Origin: Streptomyces sp. TRM68416 | Lineage (GTDB): Bacteria > Actinomycetota > Actinomycetes > Streptomycetales > Streptomycetaceae | DNA: 64,000 bases | Assembly (NCBI RefSeq): GCF_014596915.1 | Contig: NZ_JACVWU010000012.1 | Coordinates: 124,001 to 188,000 of the forward strand | Direction of reading: 5' to 3' | In this document: positions 43,076-51,147 of the stretch, piece after piece | How the letters are laid out: every line of letters begins with the position of its first letter | Numbering within the stretch: position 1 is the first letter of the stretch | Made by a program: the position numbers and the translations under genes | Notes under the pieces: model-generated | The model's database searches: none | The model's input: the letters and a program-made list of their open reading frames with translations, nothing else | What the model was told of the DNA's origin: nothing

Positions 43076-45525
43076 GACACGTCAACTCCCGGGGCTGCCG
43101 ATCTGCTCCAACTGGCCTCCGCCCACACGCTTTCGCCGCGAACTGTTCTCACCACGGACACATACGAGCCGGTGGCGCGGTCGTGCGGGTGGTCGGTCTC
43201 TCCCGGGGGCGGGTGGTCGGTCTCTCCCGGGGTGCGGCTGTCGGCGCAGTCCACGCCGACGACGCTCACACGGACGCTGCGGGGGGTCCATACGACGGTC
43301 ACGCGCGCCGTCGAGCGGGTACGGCCCAGCGTCACCGCCACCGGGTCGATCAGCTGCCTGCGTACCGCCACCGGCGCCTCGCCCGGCCGGCCGCGTACGG
43401 CCAGGCTCACCTTCACCCCCTGGTGCTCGGCCACCTCGACACAGGCCCGCAACTCGTTCAGCAGCGGGTCGGCGACAGCGTCGCCCTCGGCGAACAGGCG
43501 GCGCATCCGGGCGGCCTCCACCCCGCAGCGCCGCCTGACCTCCTCGTCGTGCGGGCTCAGCGCACCGTGGCCGAGGCCCACGAGCAGCGGCACGGTCGTC
43601 GCCGTCAGCGCGCGGTACCGCTCCTTGTGATCGCTCTGCAGGTGCTCGTGGAGACGCTCCCGGGTCCGCAGTTCCTCCTCCCGCGCCGCCGCCGACCCCG
43701 CCGCCGGTGCCGTGCCGTGCTGCAGGTGCGTCATCAGTACGCCGACGGAGAACTGGAGGCCGCAGCTGCCGATCGTGGAGATCCCCAGGACGGCCGCCTC
43801 GGCGGCGGTCGGCATCCCCGACAGGACCACGGCGGTCGCGTTGAGCGCGATGTGCGCCCCGAGGAACACCGCGTACACCCGGACCCGCAGGTCCGCCAGC
43901 AGGAACAGCGCATGCCAGCCGACCACTCCGAACGCCCAGTCCGCCGGCCCCGTCGACTGCTGCGGCGGGAGCGTGAACGCGCACACCGCCGAGGCGGTGA
44001 GCACCGCGGCCAGGCTCCCCGCGCGCACCCTCGGCGGGATCTTCCTGCCCCGCAGCAGATAGGCGCCCCCGGCCGCCGCGACGGCGGCGAGACAGACGAA
44101 GGCGGCTGTCTGTGCCCAGGCGTGGTGGTAGACGTCCTGGTGGACGACGAGCCGGCGCAGCGAGATGGTGAACTGCCACACCAGGCAGATCAGCAGCGCG
44201 ACCTGCTGCGCCCCGTGCAGGAGCTGTCCGCGGATCAGGCGGACGACGGCCAGGTGCTGCGCCTGGACGCGGGGCGGGCGCGGTGCGTCGGCCGTCTGCG
44301 CCTCGTCCCCTGGCCGTGACGCCTGGGCCCGGTCCTGCCAGCGCCACTGCACGCGGGTCCCGGTGCCCGGGCGGGAGGTGACGGAGGCGGTGCCGCCGAC
44401 CGCGTGCATCCTGCCGATGACGGACCCGGAGATGCCCCGCCGCCGCGCGGGGACGGACTCCGGGTCGAAGCCCCGCCCCACGTCGGACAGTTCCACGACG
44501 GTGGCGTCCCCCTCCGTCCATGCCCTGAGCTCCGCTTCCCGCACCCCGGCATGGCGAGCCACATTGGTGACGGCCTCCCGGACCCCGTTGAAGATCGCGA
44601 GCCCGGGCCCGGACGGGATCGTGAGCGGGCCGTCGACGAACGTCTTGAGCTGCACCCTGGCCTGCCCCTCGCCCTCGGGTACGCAGCGGAGCAGCGCCGC
44701 GAGGTCGACGCTCCCCGTCTCGAACCCGGGCATCGCGGAGAGCGCCTCCAGATCCTTCCGGGCCCGCGGCGGCAGCCACGACCAGTCCCGGCCGTCGCCC
44801 TGGGAGACCATCAGCAGCGTGGCGCTCGCCGTGTCGTGCAGGGTGGCCAGGTACTCGCGCTCGGTCGCCCGGCGTACGGCGGCGATTTCGGCCTCCCGGC
44901 GCAGGGCCGCCCTGTTCGCCGCCGACCGGTCGGCAGCCCTGGCCCGCGCCCGGACGATGAGGTAGCCGGCCCTCGACAGGCCCACCTGGATCAGCATGCG
45001 CACCAGGGGGATCACGTCGATGCCGTGTCCGGGCGAGGCGAGGAGGTCGCCCAGCGCGCAGGCGGCGACCCCCCACACGGTCAGGGCGGCCCCGGCCACG
45101 GGGCGCGTCGCCCACTCGAACTGGAAGGCGATGAGGCTGATGCCCACGACCGCCTCCACCAGCACGTTCGCGTCCTCACCGCCGAGCACCGGCTGGGACA
45201 GCCCCGTCAGCAGCACCACGGCCGCGTCCAACGGCCACAGCAGCGCGGGCGGGAGGGGGCGGCGCAGCGAGTAGAGGCGTACCCCGCAGGCGAGGAGAGC
45301 GGGCACCAACAGGGCCGTCGCCAGGGGGACTTCCGAACCCTCCGCCAGAACGAGGCCCAGCGCACCGCACAGGCAGACCACGGCGGATCTGAGCCACACC
45401 CCGTAACGCTCCACGGTCCGGGTCAGCAGGCGCTCGCTGCTCCCCTGCTCCGCCCCGAGCCCTCCGAGCCCCCCGGGCCGCACCGAATGCGCCTTGAGCC
45501 CCACCCCGTGCCCCCCAAGCCCCAT
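43072..45525 (-). CDS. NarL-type sensor histidine kinase with a second membrane module
   Basis: An 817-residue protein. About five membrane segments (residues 45-190) precede the HisKA_3 box ATLHDTASATLLMV with His230, and the ATPase with N-box NGVREAVTNVARHAG near 315 and GRGFDPESVP. After a linker (about 405-430) comes a second set of five or six membrane segments (430-610), then another dimerisation/ATPase-like region. In the latter the His box is replaced (YRALTATTVPLLVGLGHG) and the ATPase motifs are worn. A duplicated GETDHP near residue 775 comes from a DNA repeat at 43191-43240. The layout suggests an internally duplicated kinase whose second half has lost catalysis. ATG 45525; the signal is unknown. 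Confidence 0.85.
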   Translation of the reverse strand: MGLGGHGVGLKAHSVRPGGLGGLGAEQGSSERLLTRTVERYGVWLRSAVVCLCGALGLVLAEGSEVPLATALLVPALLACGVRLYSLRRPLPPALLWPLDAAVVLLTGLSQPVLGGEDANVLVEAVVGISLIAFQFEWATRPVAGAALTVWGVAACALGDLLASPGHGIDVIPLVRMLIQVGLSRAGYLIVRARARAADRSAANRAALRREAEIAAVRRATEREYLATLHDTASATLLMVSQGDGRDWSWLPPRARKDLEALSAMPGFETGSVDLAALLRCVPEGEGQARVQLKTFVDGPLTIPSGPGLAIFNGVREAVTNVARHAGVREAELRAWTEGDATVVELSDVGRGFDPESVPARRRGISGSVIGRMHAVGGTASVTSRPGTGTRVQWRWQDRAQASRPGDEAQTADAPRPPRVQAQHLAVVRLIRGQLLHGAQQVALLICLVWQFTISLRRLVVHQDVYHHAWAQTAAFVCLAAVAAAGGAYLLRGRKIPPRVRAGSLAAVLTASAVCAFTLPPQQSTGPADWAFGVVGWHALFLLADLRVRVYAVFLGAHIALNATAVVLSGMPTAAEAAVLGISTIGSCGLQFSVGVLMTHLQHGTAPAAGSAAAREEELRTRERLHEHLQSDHKERYRALTATTVPLLVGLGHGALSPHDEEVRRRCGVEAARMRRLFAEGDAVADPLLNELRACVEVAEHQGVKVSLAVRGRPGEAPVAVRRQLIDPVAVTLGRTRSTARVTVVWTPRSVRVSVVGVDCADSRTPGETDHPPPGETDHPHDRATGSYVSVVRTVRGESVWAEASWSRSAAPGVDVS

Positions 45526-45617
45526 GAGGCTGAGGGTAATTGACCGACGAACGAGTCAGCCGCGGATGCGGGGCGAACGATCGGCACACCCCAGGCCGTC
45601 TTCGTTCACCTGATTTC

Positions 45618-45659
45618 CGCCGCCCGTTGGTGTTTCACGTGAAACACCAACGGGCGGCG
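45618..45659. other. parS: parS site at the centre of a 42-bp perfect palindrome
   Basis: TGTTTCACGTGAAACA at 45631-45646 is a perfect parS. The dyad continues without mismatch through CGCCGCCCGTTGG on the left (45618-45630) and its complement on the right (45647-45659). The palindrome lies 17 bp after the DUF5324 stop, so its RNA would be a strong terminator hairpin. One sequence may serve for ParB loading and for transcription termination. Confidence 0.9.
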
Positions 45660-45676
45660 CACCTCACCGGTGCTCG

Positions 45677-46378
45677 TCACCGGTGCTCGTCGCGGTCGGC
45701 TGCCTCCTCCTCGGCCTCCTTCGCCTGGACCTCCGGGTCGAGAACGGACTGACCGCTGCCGTCCACCGAGGCCAGGCGGCTCGTCTCGGGTACCTCCGTC
45801 GCGGCGGGCGGCTCGACCAACCAGTCCGGGTTGGCCTGCTTGTCCCACCACTTCCAGGCGGCGAAGGCCCCGCCCGCCAGGATGCCCAGCACCGCGAGCC
45901 CCTTCGCGAGCCGACCGGCGCGTGCACGCCGCTCGTGCCTGCGGATCAGCTTGTGGATCTCCTTGGGCGAGACCTGCCCGCGCAGCGCGGCCAGCGCGGC
46001 GGCACTGCGCGCGGCGGCCTCGTCCTTGACTGGCCCCGCCGCGGCTACGGCATGTTCCAGCCGCGGCTTCGAATAGTCGGCCGCCTGCCGGGCAGCTAGG
46101 CGGGTACGGACGGCAGCCTCGTGGGCGGCATGGTCGATCTTCGGCGGCACATGCGTGCGGGCCTGCTCCAGACGCGGCGCGACATGGGCGCCGTACTGCG
46201 CGCGGGCCTGCTCGGCGGCGACCGATACCTTCGGCGCGAGTCGTACGCGTGCTTCGTGCGCGTAGTGCGCGGCCCTGTCCTTGGCGGTGTCGGCGTAGGG
46301 CGCCACCACTTCCGCGGCGTGCAGCACGCTGTCCTTCGCCGAGCCGGTCGCGGCGCGCACGCTGTCGATGCGGGTCAC
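45677..46378 (-). CDS. DUF5324 family protein
   Basis: A 233-residue protein starting (M)TRIDSVRAATGSAKDSVLHA at GTG 46378. The first 150 residues are alanine-rich heptad-like helices, probably coiled coil (DTAKDRAAHYAHEARVRLAP, VAAEQARAQYGAHVAP). GRLAKGLAVLGILAGGAFAA is one membrane segment near 165-185, and an acidic tail follows. Conserved in Streptomyces next to the cyclophilin gene; function unknown. A parS-bearing hairpin follows the stop. Confidence 0.85.
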   Translation of the reverse strand: MTRIDSVRAATGSAKDSVLHAAEVVAPYADTAKDRAAHYAHEARVRLAPKVSVAAEQARAQYGAHVAPRLEQARTHVPPKIDHAAHEAAVRTRLAARQAADYSKPRLEHAVAAAGPVKDEAAARSAAALAALRGQVSPKEIHKLIRRHERRARAGRLAKGLAVLGILAGGAFAAWKWWDKQANPDWLVEPPAATEVPETSRLASVDGSGQSVLDPEVQAKEAEEEAADRDEHR

Positions 46379-46634
46379 GGGATCCTCCTCCTCGGTGGCG
46401 TACGGTATTTCGACTTTCCACCCTTTTACGGATCATGCCTTCGAATGAACGCAGGAGCATGTGAGGGCGGGCATCCGGGTCACACACAGATGAATACGGG
46501 ACAACGAGACCTTGCCGTCGACAATGCCACGGATCGTCGCCGCGCGCGCCCGGCCCGGAGTCACTCGACCGGATTTCTGCAAGGATCGTGGCGTCACCAG
46601 GTGACAGAAGACCGAAGACAACGGAAGGCAGACC

Positions 46635-47168
46635 GTGGCCGAGCAGCTCTACGCCACCCTGAAGACCAACCACGGCGACATCGAACTCCGGCTTCTGCCG
46701 AACCACGCCCCCAAAACCGTCCGGAACTTCGTCGAGCTCGCCGAGGGTCGGCGTGAGTGGACCAGCCCCGTGACCGGCGAGAAGTCCGTCAAGCCGCTCT
46801 ATGACGGCACGGTCTTCCACCGGGTCATCGCCGGCTTCATGATCCAGGGGGGCGACCCGCTGGGCACCGGCATCGGCGGCCCCGGCTACGAGTTCGAGGA
46901 CGAGTTCCACCCGGACCTGCGCTTCGACAGGCCGTACCTGCTGGCCATGGCCAACGCCGGCCCGGGCACCAACGGCTCGCAGTTCTTCATCACCGTCGCC
47001 CCGGCCGTGCACCTGAACCGCAAGCACACGATCTTCGGCGAGGTCGTCAGTCCGGCCGGTCAGAAGGTGGTGGACGCCATCGCGGCGTGCCAGACCAACC
47101 CGCACACCAACCGCCCGGACAGCGACGTCGTCATCGAGTCGGTCGTCGTCGAGACCCGCGAGCACTGA
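46635..47168 (+). CDS. peptidyl-prolyl cis-trans isomerase, cyclophilin type
   Basis: A 177-residue cytoplasmic cyclophilin; it speeds proline isomerisation in folding proteins. YDGTVFHRVIAGFMIQGGDP holds the catalytic Arg and the Phe-x-x-x-Gln of the active site, and MANAGPGTNGSQFFIT and LNRKHTIFGEVV complete the barrel. No signal peptide. GTG 46635 begins the family N-terminus (M)AEQLYATLKTNHGDIELRL. The 256-bp gap to the divergent DUF5324 gene should hold both promoters, but I see no clear hexamers. Confidence 0.96.
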   Translation: MAEQLYATLKTNHGDIELRLLPNHAPKTVRNFVELAEGRREWTSPVTGEKSVKPLYDGTVFHRVIAGFMIQGGDPLGTGIGGPGYEFEDEFHPDLRFDRPYLLAMANAGPGTNGSQFFITVAPAVHLNRKHTIFGEVVSPAGQKVVDAIAACQTNPHTNRPDSDVVIESVVVETREH

Positions 47169-47279
47169 CACCGCGGCCGCCGGCCGCCCCGGGGCGGTGC
47201 CCGAGGGGAACCAATCGCCCCGCCCGTCCGTAAGGATGAGCGGGGCGAGTGCATGCAGGACGACGACTTAGGGGATCTC

Positions 47280-48164
47280 ATGGACCAGGCGCCAGACAGC
47301 TCGCACCAGGCGCAGGGCCTGCCCGGCTGCTACCGCCACCCGGACCGCGAGACCGGTATCCGCTGCACCCGCTGCGAGCGCTCGATCTGCCCCGAGTGCA
47401 TGGTCAGCGCCTCCGTCGGGTTCCAGTGCCCCGACTGCGTCCGGTCCGGCTCCGGCACCGGACACGCGCCCGGCGCCTCCACCCCGCGCACCCTGGCCGG
47501 CGGCACCGTCACGGCCGACCCCCACCTCGTCACCAAGATCCTGATCGGGATCAACGTCATGGTGTTCGTCGCCGTGCGGGCCGAGTCGTCCCTGCTGAAC
47601 GACCTGGTCCTGCTCGGCGCCTGGCCGCCCGCCCCCTTCACGCCCGTCCAGGGCGTCGCGAGCGGCGAGTGGTACCGCCTGGTGACCTCGATGTTCACGC
47701 ACCAGGAGATCTGGCACATCGCCTTCAACATGCTCAGCCTCTGGTGGCTCGGCGGCCCCCTGGAGGCGGCCCTCGGCCGCGCCCGGTACCTCGCGCTCTA
47801 CTTCGTCTCCGGCCTGGCGGGCAGCACCCTCGCCTATCTGCTGGCGTCCCCCACGACGGCCACCCTCGGTGCCTCCGGCGCCATCTTCGGCCTCTTCGGC
47901 GCCACCGCCGTCCTGATGCGCCGCCTCAACTACGACATGCGCCCGATCATCGCCCTGCTGGTGATCAACCTGATCTTCACCTTCAGCTGGAGCGGCATCT
48001 CCTGGCAGGCGCACATCGGCGGCCTGGTGGCCGGCGTCGTGATCGGCTACGGAATGGTCCACGCCCCGCGGGAGCGGCGGACGCTGGTCCAGTACGGCAC
48101 CTGTGCGCTGGTGCTGGCGGTGCTCGTCGTCCTCATCCTGGTGAGGACCACGCAGCTCACCTGA
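47280..48164 (+). CDS. rhomboid family intramembrane serine protease
   Basis: A 294-residue membrane protease. The N-terminus holds a B-box-like zinc finger (CYRHPDRETGIRCTRCERSI, then CPEC and CPDC). Six membrane helices follow from about residue 80. The catalytic Ser199 is in GASGAIFG, and His245 is in SWQAHIGGL; HIAFNMLSLWWLG is the conserved helix-2 motif. ATG 47280 follows AGGGGA; an upstream ATG at 47253 (nine more residues) cannot be excluded. Substrates unknown; it is conserved beside crgA in streptomycetes. Confidence 0.92.
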   Translation: MDQAPDSSHQAQGLPGCYRHPDRETGIRCTRCERSICPECMVSASVGFQCPDCVRSGSGTGHAPGASTPRTLAGGTVTADPHLVTKILIGINVMVFVAVRAESSLLNDLVLLGAWPPAPFTPVQGVASGEWYRLVTSMFTHQEIWHIAFNMLSLWWLGGPLEAALGRARYLALYFVSGLAGSTLAYLLASPTTATLGASGAIFGLFGATAVLMRRLNYDMRPIIALLVINLIFTFSWSGISWQAHIGGLVAGVVIGYGMVHAPRERRTLVQYGTCALVLAVLVVLILVRTTQLT

Positions 48165-48172
48165 GCAGGCAG

Positions 48173-48384
48173 TTGTCCACAGCGGGTGGCGGATCTTGTG
48201 CACACCGTGCGGGAACAGCTGTGCCCCCTGTCACCGACCTGAGTTTCCGCAGGTCAGACAGGGGACGAACATGTTTTCGATTGCCGGTCGTTCCGTCACA
48301 CCAGCGTCAACCGCCGATGAGTTATCCACAGATCGTCTTTCTTTTCCCCATGTGGAAAACCGCTGTGGATAACTCAGTGGATAG
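48173..48384. other. DnaA-box cluster outside oriC
   Basis: In the 255-bp gap between the rhomboid and crgA genes: TTGTCCACA at 48173-48181 and TTATCCACA at 48322-48330 (perfect, plus strand), TTATCCACA at 48364-48372 (perfect, minus strand), TTGTGCACA at 48196-48204, TTTTCCACA at 48351-48359 (minus) and CTATCCACT at 48376-48384 (minus). Six boxes, three of them perfect, 45 kb from oriC. DnaA-box clusters away from oriC have been described in S. coelicolor as limiting initiation. Confidence 0.85.
48225..48264. terminator. bidirectional terminator between rhomboid and crgA genes
   Basis: CCCCTGTC at 48225-48232 with GACAGGGG at 48257-48264 and inner GACCTG (48236-48241) with CAGGTC (48250-48255). 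It lies between convergent genes, inside the DnaA-box cluster. Confidence 0.75.
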
Positions 48385-48419
48385 CCCTGGGGAGAGCTAA
48401 GTCCACCGGCCCGTGGCCG

Positions 48420-48674
48420 TCACTTCCACTGCGTGGAGACACCGAATCCGGCGGCGATGAAGCCGAAGCCCACCACGATGTTCCAGTTGCCCAGCGCGTC
48501 AATGGGCAGCGAGCCGTCCGTCACGTAGAACACGACGATCCAGGCCAGTCCGAGGACGAACATGGCCAGCATGACGGGGGCGACCCAGCTGCGGTTGGTC
48601 AGCTTGATGGCGGTCGCCTGCTTCGCCGGCGGCGGCGTGTAGTCGGCCTTCTTGCGGATACGTGACTTCGGCAC
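48420..48674 (-). CDS. crgA: cell division protein CrgA
   Basis: An 84-residue membrane protein that modulates FtsZ-dependent septation; in S. coelicolor it controls sporulation septa. GTG 48674 gives (M)PKSRIRKKADYTPPPAKQA, the exact family start, with GGAGAG upstream; a longer frame to 48743 is not supported. Two membrane segments, APVMLAMFVLGLAWIVVFYV and NIVVGFGFIAAGFGVSTQW, and the terminal WK are all typical. It faces the rhomboid gene. Confidence 0.96.
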   Translation of the reverse strand: MPKSRIRKKADYTPPPAKQATAIKLTNRSWVAPVMLAMFVLGLAWIVVFYVTDGSLPIDALGNWNIVVGFGFIAAGFGVSTQWK

Positions 48675-48815
48675 GAGGGTCTCTCCTGTCGATGCGCTGC
48701 GTGGCCGCGCAGGGAACTGTGGCTGGCTCGGGGCAGCGTACAAGGGGACACTGAGTGCTCCCCCGGGCGTCCGTTAGCGTAGTGCTTCCGTGGCGTTGAA
48801 GGAGATAAGGGTACG

Positions 48816-49595
48816 TTGAGCAATTCTGCCGACTCTCCCCCGTCGGGATCCAGTCCTGTCCGCGGGCGCCGCTTTCGGCCCGTGCGCGTGCTCACCGTGG
48901 GCGTCTTCGCCCTCGCGGGGCTCATCTTCTTCACCAGTTTCAATACGGCCAAGGGCACCAATATCCGCACGGACGACTCCTTGCTGAAGCTGTCGGACCT
49001 CATCCACGAGCGCAGCCTGGAGAACGGCCAGCGGGAGGAGTCCAACGCCGCCCTGCGCGACGACGTCGAGTCGCTGGCCGCGCGCGGGGACGGCAGTACC
49101 AAGGCCGAGGACGAGAAGCTCGCGGCGTTGGAGAAGAAGGCGGGGACCCAGAAGCTGACCGGCGACGCCATCACGGTCACGCTGAACGACGCTCCGCCCG
49201 ATGCCACCGCCAAGCTGCCCGGCTATCCCGAGCCGCAGCCCGACTACCTGGTGATCCACCAGCAGGACCTCCAGGCCGTGGTGAACGCGCTGTGGGAGGG
49301 CGGGGCGAAGGGCATCAAGGTGATGGACCAGCGGCTGATCTCCACCAGCGCCGTGCGCTGCGTGGGCAACACCCTGATCCTGCAGGGCCGCGTCTACTCC
49401 CCGCCGTACACGATCACGGCCGTCGGCGACCCGGACAAGCTCCAGCAGGCGCTCTCGGCGAGCCCGGCGATCCAGAACTACATGGTCTACGTGAATGTCT
49501 ACGGCCTCGGCTGGAAAGTCACCGAGGACGGGACGGTGACTCTGCCCGGCTACTCGGGCACAGTGGATCTGCAGTACGCCCAGCCCGTGGAGTGA
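48816..49595 (+). CDS. DUF881 protein
   Basis: A 259-residue protein with an N-terminal membrane anchor (VLTVGVFALAGLIFFTSFNT, residues 25-44), a coiled-coil stretch (about 58-108) and the DUF881 fold (about 115-255) with GDAITVTLNDAP, HQQDLQAVVNALWEGGAKGI and VRCVGNTLILQGRVYSPPY. It appears to start at TTG 48816 after GGAG and AGG; TTG starts are uncommon, but no ATG or GTG lies near. DUF881 proteins resemble a lipoprotein-free relative of YlxW and accompany sortase and CrgA genes in actinobacteria. Role in the envelope is likely but unproven. Confidence 0.85.
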   Translation: MSNSADSPPSGSSPVRGRRFRPVRVLTVGVFALAGLIFFTSFNTAKGTNIRTDDSLLKLSDLIHERSLENGQREESNAALRDDVESLAARGDGSTKAEDEKLAALEKKAGTQKLTGDAITVTLNDAPPDATAKLPGYPEPQPDYLVIHQQDLQAVVNALWEGGAKGIKVMDQRLISTSAVRCVGNTLILQGRVYSPPYTITAVGDPDKLQQALSASPAIQNYMVYVNVYGLGWKVTEDGTVTLPGYSGTVDLQYAQPVE

Positions 49596-49611
49596 GCCCC
49601 AGGAGCGGCCG

Positions 49612-50298
49612 GTGCGTGTAGTCGTCAGGACCGTCAGCGAGCTGTGCATCACCGTCGGCGCCGTGATCGTCCTCTTCGTCGTCTACGTGTTGTTCTGGAC
49701 CGGCGTGAAGGCCGAGAACGTCATGGACGACCAGATCGACCGGCTCGAGGAGCAGTGGGCGCGGGAGAGCGTACGGCCCACCCCGAGCGGCGCCTCCTCC
49801 ACCGGCCCGCCGAAGCCGGCGGCGTACAGGAGCGGCGAACCGTTCGCGATCATGTACATCCCGCGGCTTGGTTTCACGTGGAACAAGCCGGTGCTCGAAG
49901 GCACCGCGACCGGCACGCTCAAGAAGGGGCTGGGGCACTACGCGAGGACCGCGCAGCTCGGCCAGAAGGGCAACTTCTCCGTCGCGGGGCACCGGCGCAC
50001 CTACGGCGACCCGTTCAAGGACTTCCCCAGGCTGCGGGCCGGGGACGCGGTGGTGCTGACGGACGGCACGACCTGGTTCACGTACCGGATCGACAAGGGC
50101 CCCTACAAGACCGTGCCCAGCGATGTCGGAGTCGTCGATCCCGTCCCTCGCAAGTCGGGATACACCCGCGAGGGCCGCTACCTGACCCTCACCACCTGCG
50201 ATCCGGAGTGGGGCCACAGCCACCGGCTCATCGTGTGGGCGCACTTGGATGCCACACAGCCGGTCGAGGCCGGGAAACCTGCGGCCCTGCGCCGTTAG
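49612..50298 (+). CDS. class E sortase (first of three)
   Basis: A 228-residue membrane transpeptidase that would join sorting-signal proteins to the cell wall. One N-terminal membrane helix, LCITVGAVIVLFVVYVLFW. Active-site residues are His127 in VAGHRRTYG, Cys196 in LTTCDPEW and Arg205 in HRLIVW. GTG 49612 follows AGGAG. It lies 16 bp after DUF881 and is the shortest of the three paralogues here. Class E sortases of streptomycetes recognise LAxTG rather than LPxTG. Confidence 0.88.
   Translation: MRVVVRTVSELCITVGAVIVLFVVYVLFWTGVKAENVMDDQIDRLEEQWARESVRPTPSGASSTGPPKPAAYRSGEPFAIMYIPRLGFTWNKPVLEGTATGTLKKGLGHYARTAQLGQKGNFSVAGHRRTYGDPFKDFPRLRAGDAVVLTDGTTWFTYRIDKGPYKTVPSDVGVVDPVPRKSGYTREGRYLTLTTCDPEWGHSHRLIVWAHLDATQPVEAGKPAALRR
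49871..49884. other. near-parS site inside the sortase gene
   Basis: GTTTCACGTGGAAC differs from the perfect parS core by one base (G for A). It codes for F-T-W-N in frame. Degenerate parS copies are known near Streptomyces origins; binding is not certain. Confidence 0.6.
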
Positions 50299-50350
50299 TC
50301 TGGTGCGGTACGGCGTGAGTCTGGTGCCGTGGCGCTACGGAAGGGACGGC

Positions 50351-50512
50351 ATGTACGGCTGGATCTGGCGGCATCTGCCGGGAAACGCGTGGGTGAAGGC
50401 CCTGCTCTCACTCATGCTGGTCGTGGCCGTCGTCTACCTCCTCTTCCAGTACGTGTTTCCGTGGGCCGAACCCCTTCTTCCCTTCGGTGATGTGACGGTG
50501 GACAGCGAGTGA
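50351..50512 (+). CDS. small membrane protein, 53 residues
   Basis: MYGWIWRHLPGNAWVKALLS, then LMLVVAVVYLLFQYVFPWAE and PLLPFGDVTVDSE: a single membrane helix at about residues 15-37 with a conserved-looking end. GGAAGGGACGGC precedes ATG 50351. The stop overlaps the pabA start in a GTGA. Small proteins of this sequence are encoded just before pabA in other Streptomyces; function unknown. Confidence 0.85.
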   Translation: MYGWIWRHLPGNAWVKALLSLMLVVAVVYLLFQYVFPWAEPLLPFGDVTVDSE

Positions 50513-51147
50513 GCGCGCGCATTCTGGTCGTCGACAACTACGACAGCTTCGTCTTCAACCTGGTCCAGTACCTGTACCAGCTGGGCGCCGAGTGCGAGGT
50601 GCTGCGCAACGACGAGGTGTCGACGGCGCACGCCCAGGACGGCTTCGACGGCGTCCTGCTCTCCCCGGGCCCGGGCAAGCCCGAAGAAGCCGGGGTCTGC
50701 ATCGAGATGGTCCGCCACTGCGCCGCCACCGGCGTCCCCGTCTTCGGCGTCTGCCTGGGGATGCAGTCGATGCAGGTGGCGTACGGCGGTGTCGTGGACC
50801 GGGCGCCGGAGCTGCTGCACGGCAAGACCTCGCTCGTCGAGCACACGGGCCGTGGTGTCTTCGCGGGCCTGCCCTCCCCCTTCACGGCGACCCGCTACCA
50901 CTCGCTGGCCGCCGAGCCGGAGACCGTACCGGCCGAGCTGGAGGTCACCGCCCGCACCCACGACGGCATCGTCATGGGCCTGCGCCACCGGGAACTCCCG
51001 GTCGAGGGCGTGCAGTTCCATCCGGAGTCGGTGCTGACCGAGCACGGCCACCGGATGCTGGCGAACTGGCTGGTGGAGTGCGGCGACCAGGGTGCCGTGG
51101 CGAGGTCGGCGGGGCTCGCCCCGGTGGTGGGCAGGGCAACGGCGTGA
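50509..51147 (+). CDS. pabA: glutamine amidotransferase, aminodeoxychorismate/anthranilate synthase component II
   Basis: Supplies ammonia from glutamine for 4-amino-4-deoxychorismate (folate) or anthranilate (tryptophan) synthesis. The 212-residue product has VVDNYDSFVFNLVQYLYQLG, then LLSPGPGKPEEAG, the nucleophile Cys in VFGVCLGMQSM, and His-x-Glu in VQFHPESVLTEHG. A single such gene can serve both pathways. No component I gene is adjacent. It is tightly packed, overlapping both neighbours through GTGA start-stop pairs, inside the sortase operon. Confidence 0.93.
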   Translation: MSARILVVDNYDSFVFNLVQYLYQLGAECEVLRNDEVSTAHAQDGFDGVLLSPGPGKPEEAGVCIEMVRHCAATGVPVFGVCLGMQSMQVAYGGVVDRAPELLHGKTSLVEHTGRGVFAGLPSPFTATRYHSLAAEPETVPAELEVTARTHDGIVMGLRHRELPVEGVQFHPESVLTEHGHRMLANWLVECGDQGAVARSAGLAPVVGRATA

